Shown here piece after piece: positions 10,131-17,835 of a stretch of DNA of 64,000 nt. Source of the DNA: CALKXV01 sp965228905 (GTDB lineage: Bacteria; Pseudomonadota; Alphaproteobacteria; Rhodobacterales; Rhodobacteraceae); assembly GCA_965228905.1 (NCBI GenBank), contig CBDDII010000002.1, positions 372,001 through 436,000 of the forward strand. Direction: 5' to 3'. The notes beneath the pieces were generated by a model that worked only from the letters and a program-made list of their open reading frames with translations, was not told the origin of the DNA and did no database searches. Every line of letters starts with the position of its first letter. Position 1 is the first letter of the stretch. The translations under genes were made by a program, and so were the position numbers.

Positions 10131-10832
10131 ATGACCAAGGTGGCGCTTATCACCGCAGGCGGAAGTGGAATGGGGGCCGACAGCGCCCGTGCGCTTGCCG
10201 AAGCGGGGTTCAAGGTCGGTATCCTGTCCTCTTCTGGCAAAGGGGAGGCGCTGGCCAAGGAATTGTGCGGTGTCGGGGTGACCGGGACCAACCGGTCTGA
10301 CGGCGACCTGAAAAGGCTGGTTGACGCCGCGATGGCCGAATGGGGGCGCGTCGATGTTCTGGTGAACTCCGCCGGGCACGGGCCACGCGCGCCCGTGCTG
10401 GAGTTGAGCGACGAGGATTGGCACGAGGGGATGGAGGTCTATTTCCTGAGTGCCGTCAGACCGACGCGCCTTGTGACGCCGATCATGCAGAAACAGGGCG
10501 GGGGCGCGATCATCAATATCTCGACCTTCGCCGCCTTCGAGCCGAACCCTGTTTTCCCGACATCTGGCGTGATGCGGGCGGGGCTTGCCAGTTTCTGCAA
10601 GCTGTTCGCGGACAAATACGCCGCCGAAAATATCCGCATGAACAATGTTTTGCCGGGGTTTATCGACAGTCGGCCCGAGAAGGACGAGTTTCGGGCAACG
10701 ATACCGATGGGGCGTTACGGAAGTTCTAAGACCGAGATCGGTGGGACCGTCGCGTTCCTCGCGTCCGAAGCCGGGGCCTATATCACCGGGCAGAACATCC
10801 GCGTCGACGGCGGCATCACACGCTCGGTCTGA
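10131..10832 (+). CDS. SDR-fold protein lacking the Tyr-x3-Lys pair
   Basis: A 233-residue SDR with an intact cofactor loop (ITAGGSGMGADSARAL), NSAGHG and the C-terminal YITGQNIRVDGG typical of 3-oxoacyl-ACP-reductase-like SDRs. The serine strand IINISTFAAF is present, but where Tyr-x-x-x-Lys should follow (about residues 144-149) the sequence reads TSGVMR, with neither tyrosine nor lysine. It may therefore be a non-reductase, use another base, or be inactive. GGGGAG precedes the ATG. It is the last gene before the integrated element, whose left repeat starts 28 bp downstream. Confidence 0.82.
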   Translation: MTKVALITAGGSGMGADSARALAEAGFKVGILSSSGKGEALAKELCGVGVTGTNRSDGDLKRLVDAAMAEWGRVDVLVNSAGHGPRAPVLELSDEDWHEGMEVYFLSAVRPTRLVTPIMQKQGGGAIINISTFAAFEPNPVFPTSGVMRAGLASFCKLFADKYAAENIRMNNVLPGFIDSRPEKDEFRATIPMGRYGSSKTEIGGTVAFLASEAGAYITGQNIRVDGGITRSV

Positions 10833-10859
10833 GCGTGTACCACAGTCTTTTAGAGAAAA

Positions 10860-10908
10860 ATTGGAGCGGGCGATGAGATTCGAACTCACGACCCTAACCT
10901 TGGCAAGG
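10860..10908. repeat. Left attachment repeat (attL), partial tRNA-Gly copy
   Basis: This 49-bp copy is identical to 25601-25649. It contains the 3' end of tRNA-Gly (CCA-encoding end, acceptor strand, T arm, variable loop, 3' anticodon stem and the GCC anticodon) and then diverges, so it is a duplicated tRNA 3' fragment and not a functional tRNA gene. Confidence 0.95.
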
Positions 10909-11002
10909 AACGGGGCTTGAATTTAACTATTTAATTTCAATAAGTTAACTAGCACGACTCACCAGAAATCTCAAAAAATAGGCATTACCTAAGGCAGTTT
11001 CC

Positions 11003-11020
11003 GTGCAACTTGCACGAAAA
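11003..11020. promoter_or_regulatory. Candidate integrase arm site near attL
   Basis: GTGCAACTTGCACGAAAA is a 13-bp palindrome followed by GAAAA, about 95 bp inside the left repeat. A matching site, ATGCAAGTTGCATGAAAA, lies 58 bp inside the right repeat (25526-25543), in the same orientation and 15/18 identical. Paired sites inside both ends are what arm-type integrase or excisionase sites look like. Binding is not shown. Confidence 0.45.
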
Positions 11021-11072
11021 TAAATGCTGAGGGTTGGCTCAGAGCGGGCCACACCCACAGCTTCGTGAATGC

Positions 11073-11090
11073 TGGCCCCTGACGGGGCCA
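11073..11090. repeat. Perfect hairpin with TGAC loop
   Basis: TGGCCCC-TGAC-GGGGCCA, a 7-bp stem with a tetraloop, in the 271-bp non-coding stretch between attL and the first cargo gene. It belongs to the TNAC/GTNA hairpin family found throughout the element. There is no T-tract. Confidence 0.6.
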
Positions 11091-11179
11091 AGATGAAGTC
11101 AAAGACTAACAGCCCTAGAATTCGGATGCTTCGCTGACTATATCTTCCGGCAAGCCAAGCTTTAGCCTCAAGGTTTAGT

Positions 11180-11989
11180 ATGGAACATGACAACGATAGC
11201 GTCGGAAAAAGCGCGGTAGATGTCGCGAAACTCAACTACGATGTCGGTAGCTCAATGCGATCAATGTCGGAGGCTGTGGAAGCTTTGAAAGCGGCACGAC
11301 CACAGATACGTGCAGCGGAAGAAGCGGTCAGCAATTTCAAAAACAACAAGATGTTCGAAACGGCAACGCAGATAGCAGAGAACTTCCGAGACACTTTGAA
11401 GCCTCTACCTATCGAGTCATTTGTAGAAGCTGCGAATTCCGCACGTCGCGCGACTGACGCTATCAACACTTCTGACCTTTTGGAACGGATGCATAATCTC
11501 AAGACGATTGCCGGTGAAGGTTCGACACTTGCGCGAGCGGCGGAGGGGATAGCCAGACAGCAGCGGTCCATTGATGGCCTAATGGCAGAGCGAGAAAGCT
11601 ACGTTCCTCGGGTGGAACATCTGAGTGTGCCGGAAAACCCGATTATTGAAACGAACCGACGCCTCGCTCGCATTGAAGATCATTTTGAAAACTCGGCGCA
11701 AGTAGCAACTGAGCTACAGGCCTCTGCGGCGGAGTTTATTCAGGACTTCAAGAGTGCCGCCGACGAGACAAGTAAGAGCAGTCGCATTGCTATTTGGGTG
11801 GCTGTTGCCGCTGTTGTGATAACACTTTGGCAGTCGGTGTCGCCATTCCTGTTTCCTGACCGGGAAGCTGAAGCACTTCGCCGAAGTGTCGAGACGCTAG
11901 CGGCAGAGATTGCCACACTTAAGGTTGTTGATAGCGGCGTTGTTCCACCTGTGCAGCACACCACGCGAAACGTGACCGGTCCACGATAA
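11180..11989 (+). CDS. Cargo protein: coiled-coil with single C-terminal membrane span
   Basis: A 269-residue protein I do not recognise as a named family. Residues ~20-200 are helical and rich in Ala, Glu, Lys and Arg with few prolines, consistent with long coiled coils. A strong hydrophobic span (IAIWVAVAAVVITLWQSV) lies near residues 205-222, then a short C-terminal tail. There is no signal peptide, so it is probably anchored with the bulk in the cytoplasm. It is 27 bp upstream of the SEC-C nuclease-like gene on the same strand, and both are visibly more AT-rich than the host genes. A membrane protein paired with a nuclease is a common architecture for phage-defence modules; that role is inference. 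Confidence 0.75.
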   Translation: MEHDNDSVGKSAVDVAKLNYDVGSSMRSMSEAVEALKAARPQIRAAEEAVSNFKNNKMFETATQIAENFRDTLKPLPIESFVEAANSARRATDAINTSDLLERMHNLKTIAGEGSTLARAAEGIARQQRSIDGLMAERESYVPRVEHLSVPENPIIETNRRLARIEDHFENSAQVATELQASAAEFIQDFKSAADETSKSSRIAIWVAVAAVVITLWQSVSPFLFPDREAEALRRSVETLAAEIATLKVVDSGVVPPVQHTTRNVTGPR

Positions 11990-12016
11990 GAGAGCTAGAC
12001 TAAGAATGAGCCGCCC

Positions 12017-13678
12017 GTGTCCAAGGTTGGAAGAAATAAACCCTGCCCTTGCGGAAGTGGGAAGAAATTCAAGCGCTGCCACGGCAAGCTGACTAACCCG
12101 CTCGAACGCGATGCGATGGCGCTCGCATTCCAAAGACTCGACGCGAGCGAGATTCAGCGAAAACAACAGCAAGGTCTGGGTAAGCCAATAATATCGGACG
12201 TGGGTGACGGACACCGACTGGTTGCTGTCGGCAACCGGATGTACTTCTCTGAAAAATGGAGGACGTTTCACGACTTCCTCCGAGATTTTCTAATCGGTAC
12301 ACTTGGCCGTGAATGGTTTAAAGAGCAAATAGACGCAGAAGAAAGCAAGCGCCATACGGTTGTGAATTGGTATATGCAGTCTTTGGAAGATGCGCGTGAG
12401 TTGCACGAGCAATCCGAAAATGGGCTGGTGACAGGACCAATGACTGGTGCGCAGAGAGCGTTTCTGAATCTGGCATACAACATTTATCTAATCGCCCATC
12501 ATTCGGATCCACAAAAGTCTGAAAAGATCGTGGATAGCTTTATTTGGAGGCTAAAGAGTGCACGAAAAGATGATTTTTTAGGTAAGCTATTTGAAACCTA
12601 TACCTCAGCAGTGTTTCTGAAAGCCGGATTCGAGATCGAATATGAGAATGAGCGTGACGGTCTTGAGAGTCACGTCGAGTTTGTCGCAACATACCCAGAA
12701 TCCAAAAAGAAGTTTTCAGTCGAGGTGAAAACTCGCAACCCGCAAGCTAGTAAAGACGGTCCCGTTGACGATATCCGAAGACTACGCGTTGGTTCAAAGC
12801 TGACTCGCGCTTTGCGAAAGCGTGCAAAGCACATGCGGGTCGTTTTCATCGAAGTTAATGTCCCTGACGTCATCACCGATGGTTACAAGGGAACTTGGAT
12901 GGAGAGTGCATTGCAGCAAATTTGGGAGGCGGAGAGTTACAGAGACCGCGAAGGGAAACTCTACCCTCCTTCTTACGTCTGCGTGACCAACCATGCGTTT
13001 CACAATCATCTGTCGTCTACAAACATCGGGATACAAGCGATTGCAGAAGGTTTTCGCATAGCGAACTTTGGAGTCAGGGCGCAGGTCAATAGACTTCACA
13101 AGTATCTTGAAAACCTAGAAGAGCATAAAGAAATACTACAACTCTTCGATTCACTCAAACAGCACAGCACCATTCCGACTACATTTGACGGCGAAATCCC
13201 CGAATTTGCTTTTGAAAAAGACGACAAGTTTCCACGGTTAGTTGTTGGAAACCAATATCTGATTCCAGATGGTAAAGGAAACAGTGTTGTTGGCACTTTA
13301 AGGCAAGCCATTGTTATGGAGGCGTGGGGCAATGCGCAAGCAATTTACGAGCTAGAAGACGGGCGAAGTGTGCGAGTATCCCATGAGTTGACAGACCGTG
13401 AGTGGCGAGCGTGGAAGAGGCACCCTGAAACGTTTTTTGGTAGCTACAAAGAGAAACAGAAAGAGCCAGAAAATTGGATCGAGTTGGCAGAGTTTTTTTA
13501 CAGGTCTTACAGGCACACTGACAAAGAGCGCTTGTTGGAGTTCATGAAAGATAGCGACAACATCGAACAACTTAGAACGATGACGCAAGATGAACTTGCG
13601 GTCTCTTATTGCGAAATGACTGCTTGGTCGATTTGGAGCAGGCGGGATCGGAGGGACGCTGCGGGTAAGGAAGCATAA
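12017..13678 (+). CDS. SEC-C zinc-motif protein with PD-(D/E)XK nuclease-like core
   Basis: A 553-residue protein. The N-terminus carries a SEC-C zinc motif, C10-x-C12-x8-C21-H22 (PCPCGSGKKFKRCHG). Residues ~187-280 look like a restriction-endonuclease fold: E193 in FETYTSAVFLKAGFEIEYE, an acidic strand HVEFVA (E221 where Asp is usual), then FSVEVKTR (E236-x-K238) followed by a helix and VVFIEVNVPD. The rest (~350-553) is unrecognised. The start is GTG at 12017, the only one that keeps the complete SEC-C motif with few extra residues; a nearby ATG is out of frame. It is probably co-transcribed with the membrane protein gene. A DNA- or RNA-cleaving defence effector is a plausible role, not proven. 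Confidence 0.75.
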   Translation: MSKVGRNKPCPCGSGKKFKRCHGKLTNPLERDAMALAFQRLDASEIQRKQQQGLGKPIISDVGDGHRLVAVGNRMYFSEKWRTFHDFLRDFLIGTLGREWFKEQIDAEESKRHTVVNWYMQSLEDARELHEQSENGLVTGPMTGAQRAFLNLAYNIYLIAHHSDPQKSEKIVDSFIWRLKSARKDDFLGKLFETYTSAVFLKAGFEIEYENERDGLESHVEFVATYPESKKKFSVEVKTRNPQASKDGPVDDIRRLRVGSKLTRALRKRAKHMRVVFIEVNVPDVITDGYKGTWMESALQQIWEAESYRDREGKLYPPSYVCVTNHAFHNHLSSTNIGIQAIAEGFRIANFGVRAQVNRLHKYLENLEEHKEILQLFDSLKQHSTIPTTFDGEIPEFAFEKDDKFPRLVVGNQYLIPDGKGNSVVGTLRQAIVMEAWGNAQAIYELEDGRSVRVSHELTDREWRAWKRHPETFFGSYKEKQKEPENWIELAEFFYRSYRHTDKERLLEFMKDSDNIEQLRTMTQDELAVSYCEMTAWSIWSRRDRRDAAGKEA

Positions 13679-13689
13679 AGTGTATCCAT

Positions 13690-13705
13690 GGCCGCGTTAG
13701 CGGCC
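13690..13705. repeat. Hairpin (GTNA family) after the tape-measure gene
   Basis: GGCCGC-GTTA-GCGGCC lies 15 bp beyond the tape-measure stop and 12 bp beyond the nuclease stop, i.e. between two convergent genes. It could protect or end both transcripts. No U-tract follows on either strand. Confidence 0.6.
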
Positions 13706-13719
13706 TGCCAGTCGTCTGT

Positions 13720-16269
13720 TTAGCCGTTCTTTGACAAGCTGCGTTGGCCGCTTGCTGCCAATTCGCTTTCGATTTGTGTCTGACTCTTCCGAAATGAATC
13801 GGCGTCCGGCGTGTTCACGGTCATGTTGATCGTCTGAATCGTTCCACCGCCCCTCGCCATGAACTCGCTGTTCATCTCGACCGGAATCTTCCGGTTACCG
13901 CTAAGAGGAACAACCGCCTCATTGTCATGAAGGATCGCCGGAATGCCGGACGTGTTGGGCGTCCCGACCGCATACGATGGTGCATGACGGAATGCCGACA
14001 GAGGGGCGGAGTAACCGGCGTTGATGTTCGCGGGGGCGGATGTGGTGCCGCCGTGCTCGAACCCCAAAAAGCCCCCGATGATATCGGCAATCCCGCCGCC
14101 GTCGCTGCCTGCGTCAATGCCGAAGGCATTGAAAATCTCAAGAACGGCGAGTTCAGAGGCAAGGCGCGTCATCGTCGCCAATACCGAACTTGCGAAATCC
14201 TCAAACGAAAGTTGACCGGTCATCGCGAATTTTTCGATTGATCCAGCCAAAGAATCGAGCACGTCACGCTCAATAATGTCGCCCGCCTCTTTCATCGTCG
14301 GCACGGCTTCAACCCACTGTTGAGTCAATGATTTCAACGCGTCCTCTTGATCCTTAAGGCGCTTGACGCGTCCCCCGCCACCTGCCGCGCGTTCGTTTTC
14401 GCGGGCGCGTTCGCGAGCCGCTTCCAACTCGTTTTCTAGTCGAATCTGTTCTTCGAATTGGGCACGGTCGAACCCGATGATTTGGCGTTGAATGAATCCG
14501 CCGACGCCGGAACCTGCGCCAGCCTCACGCGCCGCAAATTCCGATTCCGCCTCAAAACGGCGACGGGCGATTTCCGCGTCACGGATTGAGCGGCCTTCGT
14601 TCAGGGCTGTAAGCTCCGCGTTCATCGCAGCATTGTTGATTGCGGTGCCGCCGATGTTGGCGAGGGCGCTTCCGATGGCGGAAATTTCCGCGCGGACGCC
14701 TGCCATGCGGTTGGCCCAATCATCTGTTTGGGAAGTGTTGCCCGCAATGATTGCATCAAGATCGGACATAAGCTTTCGCGTAGCGTCCGTTTCGTTGGAC
14801 AGTTCCAGCATTTCGCGGAGTGCTGCCGCAAGTTCGGGCGGAATGCTCCCGGCTTCGATTCCCGACTCATTCAACAGTGCCTTCACTTGTTGAAGGGCCG
14901 ACACTTGTTCTTCGAACGTTGCCGCCGTCGCCGCTTGTTGCAGTGCAGACTCAAACTCGATAGCGGCGGCACGCGTGAATCCGAAATCGGATTGCAATTT
15001 CAGGATGGTGTCTCGGAACTGTCCGCCTGCCGTTGCCGTGGTGATGTAGCCTTTCGACACGTCTTGCAGAACACTTGTCTGTTTTGACAACTGGTCGGTC
15101 AATTCCGCCAGTTTCAACGTCGCCTGAAATGCCGCGAAGTCGCGAACGCGAGGCGCGGCGGTGCCATATTCTGCGGCAAGGTCGGACACGCTCATCTTCA
15201 AAATGTCGGTGCTTGCCGTCAGCGACGACTGAATGTCGTTGAGAGATTTGAGGCGGTCCTTAAGGGTTTCCGCCTCTTGTCCGGCGGCGAAGAACCATTT
15301 CGCGATTGCAGCGCCCGCTGCGACTGAACCAATGGTGATTAGCGACAAAGGATTGATGAGGCTGGTCATACCGGCCAGAAGCGTGCGGAAGACATTGCCG
15401 CCGCTCGCCTTCAAGGCGTTCATCTGCGCGGCAAGTTGGCTACCCTGTTGGAGGGCGATCATGCCGACGCTTTGGAATCCCATTTGGCTGGTGATGAGAA
15501 CGTCGCTGAGTTGGTGACCGACCATCACGCCTTGTTGCGTGGTCGCGGCGCTGCGTTGCATGGCGCTGGCGTATTGATTGGCGGCGGCGCTGGCACCGGA
15601 AAGTTGCTGCGCTGCGCGTTGACGTGCATCTGCGGCCTGCGCTGACGAAATGGCGGACAGGCGTTCGGCTTCGGCGATTTCTTCTAGGGCGCGCTCATAC
15701 GTTTTGGACGCGGCGTACACCGGGTTATACTTCGAACGCAGGCTGTCCAATCGGTCGGCGTGGCTTTGGGCGGCGGTCGCGGCGCGGCGTTGGGTTTGTT
15801 CCAAATCGCGCAGTTGTGCTTCGACCTGTTTAAAGTCGTTGCGGGCGACTCGCACATCCAAGGGCGTGGATGCACGCTGCAACTGGCGTTGGAGATCGGT
15901 GAGGCTGGCATTGATACGCTCCACGCCGCTGGTGTCGCCGATATCGGTGAGGGCCATGGCAAGCCGGTTCGCTTCGCCGGTTGACGTGCGAAGAGCTTGT
16001 GCGGCGCTCAGTGAAGCCCGTGTCGCTGCGTCCTTGAACCGCTTTACGCCTGCGGAGGCCTTGTCGAGATCGACAGATGCGCCTTTGATGGCCTTGGTAT
16101 CGACGCGAACCTTTGTGCCTTTGCGCAGTTTCGAAAAGGTTCCGTCGGTGTCGCGGTCCAACGTTGCGACTGCGTTCTTGATTGATTGAATCGCGCCGAC
16201 GAATTCGCGACTGCCAGTTTTCGCGGCGGCGGCGTTGATCTTCAAACGTAATTCGTGGGTTTCAGCCAT
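13720..16269 (-). CDS. Phage tail tape-measure protein, isolated
   Basis: An 849-residue tail length tape-measure protein, the ruler and chaperoned core of a siphovirus-type tail. The long N-terminal half is Ala/Gln-rich coiled coil; a hydrophobic stretch near residues 295-330 (NPLSLITIGSVAAGAAIAKW) is the membrane-active segment common in these proteins. The C-terminal part resembles the lambda gpH C-terminal domain (MTGQLSFEDFASSVLATMT) and ends with a glycine-rich, immunity-like tail region and TVNTPDADSFRKSQTQIE, similar in style to rhodobacterial phage and GTA tail proteins. The ATG at 16269 gives MAETHELRL; an upstream GTG would add 16 unlikely residues. No other structural gene is adjacent. 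By the ~0.15 nm/residue rule it would specify a tail of roughly 125 nm. Confidence 0.85.
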   Translation of the reverse strand: MAETHELRLKINAAAAKTGSREFVGAIQSIKNAVATLDRDTDGTFSKLRKGTKVRVDTKAIKGASVDLDKASAGVKRFKDAATRASLSAAQALRTSTGEANRLAMALTDIGDTSGVERINASLTDLQRQLQRASTPLDVRVARNDFKQVEAQLRDLEQTQRRAATAAQSHADRLDSLRSKYNPVYAASKTYERALEEIAEAERLSAISSAQAADARQRAAQQLSGASAAANQYASAMQRSAATTQQGVMVGHQLSDVLITSQMGFQSVGMIALQQGSQLAAQMNALKASGGNVFRTLLAGMTSLINPLSLITIGSVAAGAAIAKWFFAAGQEAETLKDRLKSLNDIQSSLTASTDILKMSVSDLAAEYGTAAPRVRDFAAFQATLKLAELTDQLSKQTSVLQDVSKGYITTATAGGQFRDTILKLQSDFGFTRAAAIEFESALQQAATAATFEEQVSALQQVKALLNESGIEAGSIPPELAAALREMLELSNETDATRKLMSDLDAIIAGNTSQTDDWANRMAGVRAEISAIGSALANIGGTAINNAAMNAELTALNEGRSIRDAEIARRRFEAESEFAAREAGAGSGVGGFIQRQIIGFDRAQFEEQIRLENELEAARERARENERAAGGGGRVKRLKDQEDALKSLTQQWVEAVPTMKEAGDIIERDVLDSLAGSIEKFAMTGQLSFEDFASSVLATMTRLASELAVLEIFNAFGIDAGSDGGGIADIIGGFLGFEHGGTTSAPANINAGYSAPLSAFRHAPSYAVGTPNTSGIPAILHDNEAVVPLSGNRKIPVEMNSEFMARGGGTIQTINMTVNTPDADSFRKSQTQIESELAASGQRSLSKNG

Positions 16270-16664
16270 TTTGGCGGGCCTGTATTTTTGTGGGGGGTGT
16301 GGGAAAATTCGGCGCACGCGGGGAAGAAGAGAAAACCGCGTGCGCCGATGCCCACAATTGCAATTCGGCTTGGATCGAATTACCCGCGCATTATACCACG
16401 GAAGTGCATCGCCGTCTAATGGGTGCGGGCCATTTGGGCGAGCTAAGTATTGGAGAATTTCGGCGCTAAGAATTGCGAAAATGCGCCGCTATAAATCTGA
16501 GAAATGTGCGCGGAGGCTATGGGTGAGTTGCAAAATGCTATGCGGGGTCGAAATGTTAGGGATATGGTAAATCTTAATAGTTCATTAATAAAATTTTGGG
16601 GCGGGTAAGGCTCTGAAAAGTGGAAAATCGACCTATATGAGGCTACCGGCGGGTGTTTTGGGGG
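16270..16664. promoter_or_regulatory. Upstream region of the tape-measure gene
   Basis: About 400 bp with no convincing gene. It contains a perfect TTAA-N7-TTAA box (16574-16588) about 305 bp upstream of the tape-measure ATG, and short inverted repeats such as CGGCGC/GCGCCG around 16462-16486. It is AT-richer than flanking genes. It probably holds the tape-measure promoter; the precise promoter cannot be assigned. Confidence 0.5.
16574..16588. promoter_or_regulatory. CtrA-type box upstream of the tape-measure gene
   Basis: TTAATAGTTCATTAA matches the alphaproteobacterial CtrA consensus TTAA-N7-TTAA exactly in both half-sites and spacing. It is one of four such boxes in the element. Confidence 0.6.
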
Positions 16665-16700
16665 GAGGGACAATCCCCACCTTGGGTCCCTCATTGTTTT
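16665..16700 (+). terminator. Terminator-like hairpin reading rightward
   Basis: GAGGGAC (16665-16671) pairs with GTCCCTC (16686-16692) and is followed by ATTGTTTT on the + strand. The neighbouring genes run on the - strand, where no U-tract follows, so it would end a + strand transcript, perhaps an antisense or small RNA from the tape-measure upstream region. Confidence 0.4.
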
Positions 16701-16855
16701 CAAATAGAATGTAATTGGACAGACGGTTGGACCGCCTGACGGCGGCGTTCTCTACATTGTTTGTTCACCAGACCAACGGCCTCGCGGACCTCGGGGAGTT
16801 TGGTGGTTTGAGGGATGGGAGAGGGGTTTGCGCCGCCGTCAGGCGGGCTGTTCAT
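16700..16855 (-). CDS. Possible 51-residue protein after the recombinase
   Basis: A short frame starting MNSPPDGGANPSPIP, with AGAAG 6-8 bases before its ATG, located 29 bp past the recombinase stop; a GTG overlapping that stop would extend it to 63 residues. The proline-rich start and lack of recognisable similarity leave it doubtful. Its coding stretch contains both arms of a 16-bp inverted repeat, so the apparent protein could be incidental to a DNA structure. Confidence 0.3.
   Translation of the reverse strand: MNSPPDGGANPSPIPQTTKLPEVREAVGLVNKQCRERRRQAVQPSVQLHSI
16732..16846. repeat. 16-bp perfect inverted repeat downstream of the serine recombinase
   Basis: Arms 16732-16747 (CCGCCTGACGGCGGCG) and 16831-16846 (its exact reverse complement) are separated by 83 bp. 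Each arm is itself a small hairpin (CCGCC-TGAC-GGCGG), a member of the TNAC/GTNA family. Position beside a serine recombinase gene makes a recombination site possible; a structured RNA is equally possible. Confidence 0.6.
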
Positions 16856-16877
16856 GTGGTCTTCTTTGATGGTTGAA

Positions 16878-16893
16878 GCGTGCGTTAGCACGC
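16878..16893. repeat. Hairpin whose loop contains the recombinase stop codon
   Basis: Read on the - strand, GCGTGC-TAAC-GCACGC: the 6-bp stem holds the recombinase TAA stop in its tetraloop. Another member of the element's hairpin family. Confidence 0.6.
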
Positions 16894-17574
16894 GTCTTGC
16901 AGGCCTTCTATGCGCCGTCTGAGGTTCGCTACAGATGATGGATGCCAGCGCCCGCCACGTGCTGTTTTAATGCCCCGTGCGTTGAGTTGATGCGCTTGGG
17001 CGGCAAGGGTTGTGTGACCTTCTGAGGCGATGTGGTTTAACACGTCTGAGAGGTCGAGTGCGCGGGCGTTAGCCCGTTGTGTCATGGCAATGCGAGAGGC
17101 CTTGTTACCTTTGCCAGCACGCCGCAAAGCCCTTGCACCGTTGGGGTTTCCTAGCTTCACGCCCCTTGCTTTGGCGGCGGCTAGCGCGGCTTTCGTGTTG
17201 CGACTGATGGACTCCCTTTCCTCTTGTGCGACCAGCGCCATAACACCGATTGTCATTGCGTTTGCGGTCGGCATGTCAGCGGCAACGAAGTCCACGCCGC
17301 TGTCTCTCAAGGTCAGAAGAAAGGCAGCGTTTCTGGACAGTCGATTGAGGCGGGCAATGACCAGCCGACTGCCGGTAACGCGGGCGTGTTTGAGGGCCTT
17401 TTCGAGTTCCGGGCGGTCATTCTTTTTGCCGCTTTCGATCTCAATATATTGCGCTTCGATCTCGCCGCCCTGCGCGTTTGCGAAGGCCAAAATCTCCGCC
17501 TGTTGCGCTTCAATACCAAGGCCACTTTGCCCCTGTCGCTGCGTAGAAACACGAATGTATGCGACGATCTTCAT
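16885..17574 (-). CDS. Serine recombinase (resolvase/invertase family)
   Basis: A 229-residue small serine recombinase. The N-terminal catalytic domain begins MKIVAYIRVSTQRQGQSGLG with the nucleophile serine at residue 10, and contains ARLNRLSRN and QEERESISRNTKAALAAAKARG, the family's arginine-rich active-site and E-helix segments. The C-terminal ~70 residues form a helix-turn-helix (LNARGIKTARGGRWHPSSVANLRRRI). The ATG at 17574 has GGAAGGA upstream; a longer frame exists but lacks homology. As the element already has a tyrosine integrase, this enzyme more likely resolves multimers or acts on the nearby inverted repeat. The candidate origin lies immediately upstream. Confidence 0.9.
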   Translation of the reverse strand: MKIVAYIRVSTQRQGQSGLGIEAQQAEILAFANAQGGEIEAQYIEIESGKKNDRPELEKALKHARVTGSRLVIARLNRLSRNAAFLLTLRDSGVDFVAADMPTANAMTIGVMALVAQEERESISRNTKAALAAAKARGVKLGNPNGARALRRAGKGNKASRIAMTQRANARALDLSDVLNHIASEGHTTLAAQAHQLNARGIKTARGGRWHPSSVANLRRRIEGLQDAC

Positions 17575-17721
17575 TTGTTCCGGTCCTTCCAAATTGGCGT
17601 TTCGAGCGTTGCGCCAAATTGTACGTGTCAAATTCCGATTCGTGGAGTCCAATCAATGGTTTAGTCGGAAACAAAGGGTTTCGGAGTACCGCAAAATAGG
17701 TCAGCAGCTATGCCATATTTT

Positions 17722-17737
17722 TTAACCTGCCTTTAAC
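17722..17737. promoter_or_regulatory. CtrA-type box left of the iteron region
   Basis: TTAACCTGCCTTTAAC is a perfect TTAA-N7-TTAAC box, 148 bp upstream of the recombinase start and ~100 bp left of the iterons. Its spacer CCTGCCT nearly equals that of the box at 21371 (CTGCCTG). Confidence 0.65.
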
Positions 17738-17835
17738 GTTTGAAGGGGCTGGATAGGGCGAATTGCGAACAGGGAAGAAAGGTCGGTAAGAAACGTATTA
17801 TATTTTTGAGTACGGTCAGAAGTGTATTATTTTTT

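Noticed and set aside
10860..10934. A second tRNA-Gly gene at the left end
   Set aside because: Only the 3' half through the anticodon stem is present; the D arm and 5' acceptor strand are missing, so it is an attachment-site duplicate.
13720..16269. A gene transfer agent cluster
   Set aside because: Only a tape-measure-type gene is present; no terminase large subunit, portal, capsid or other tail genes are nearby.
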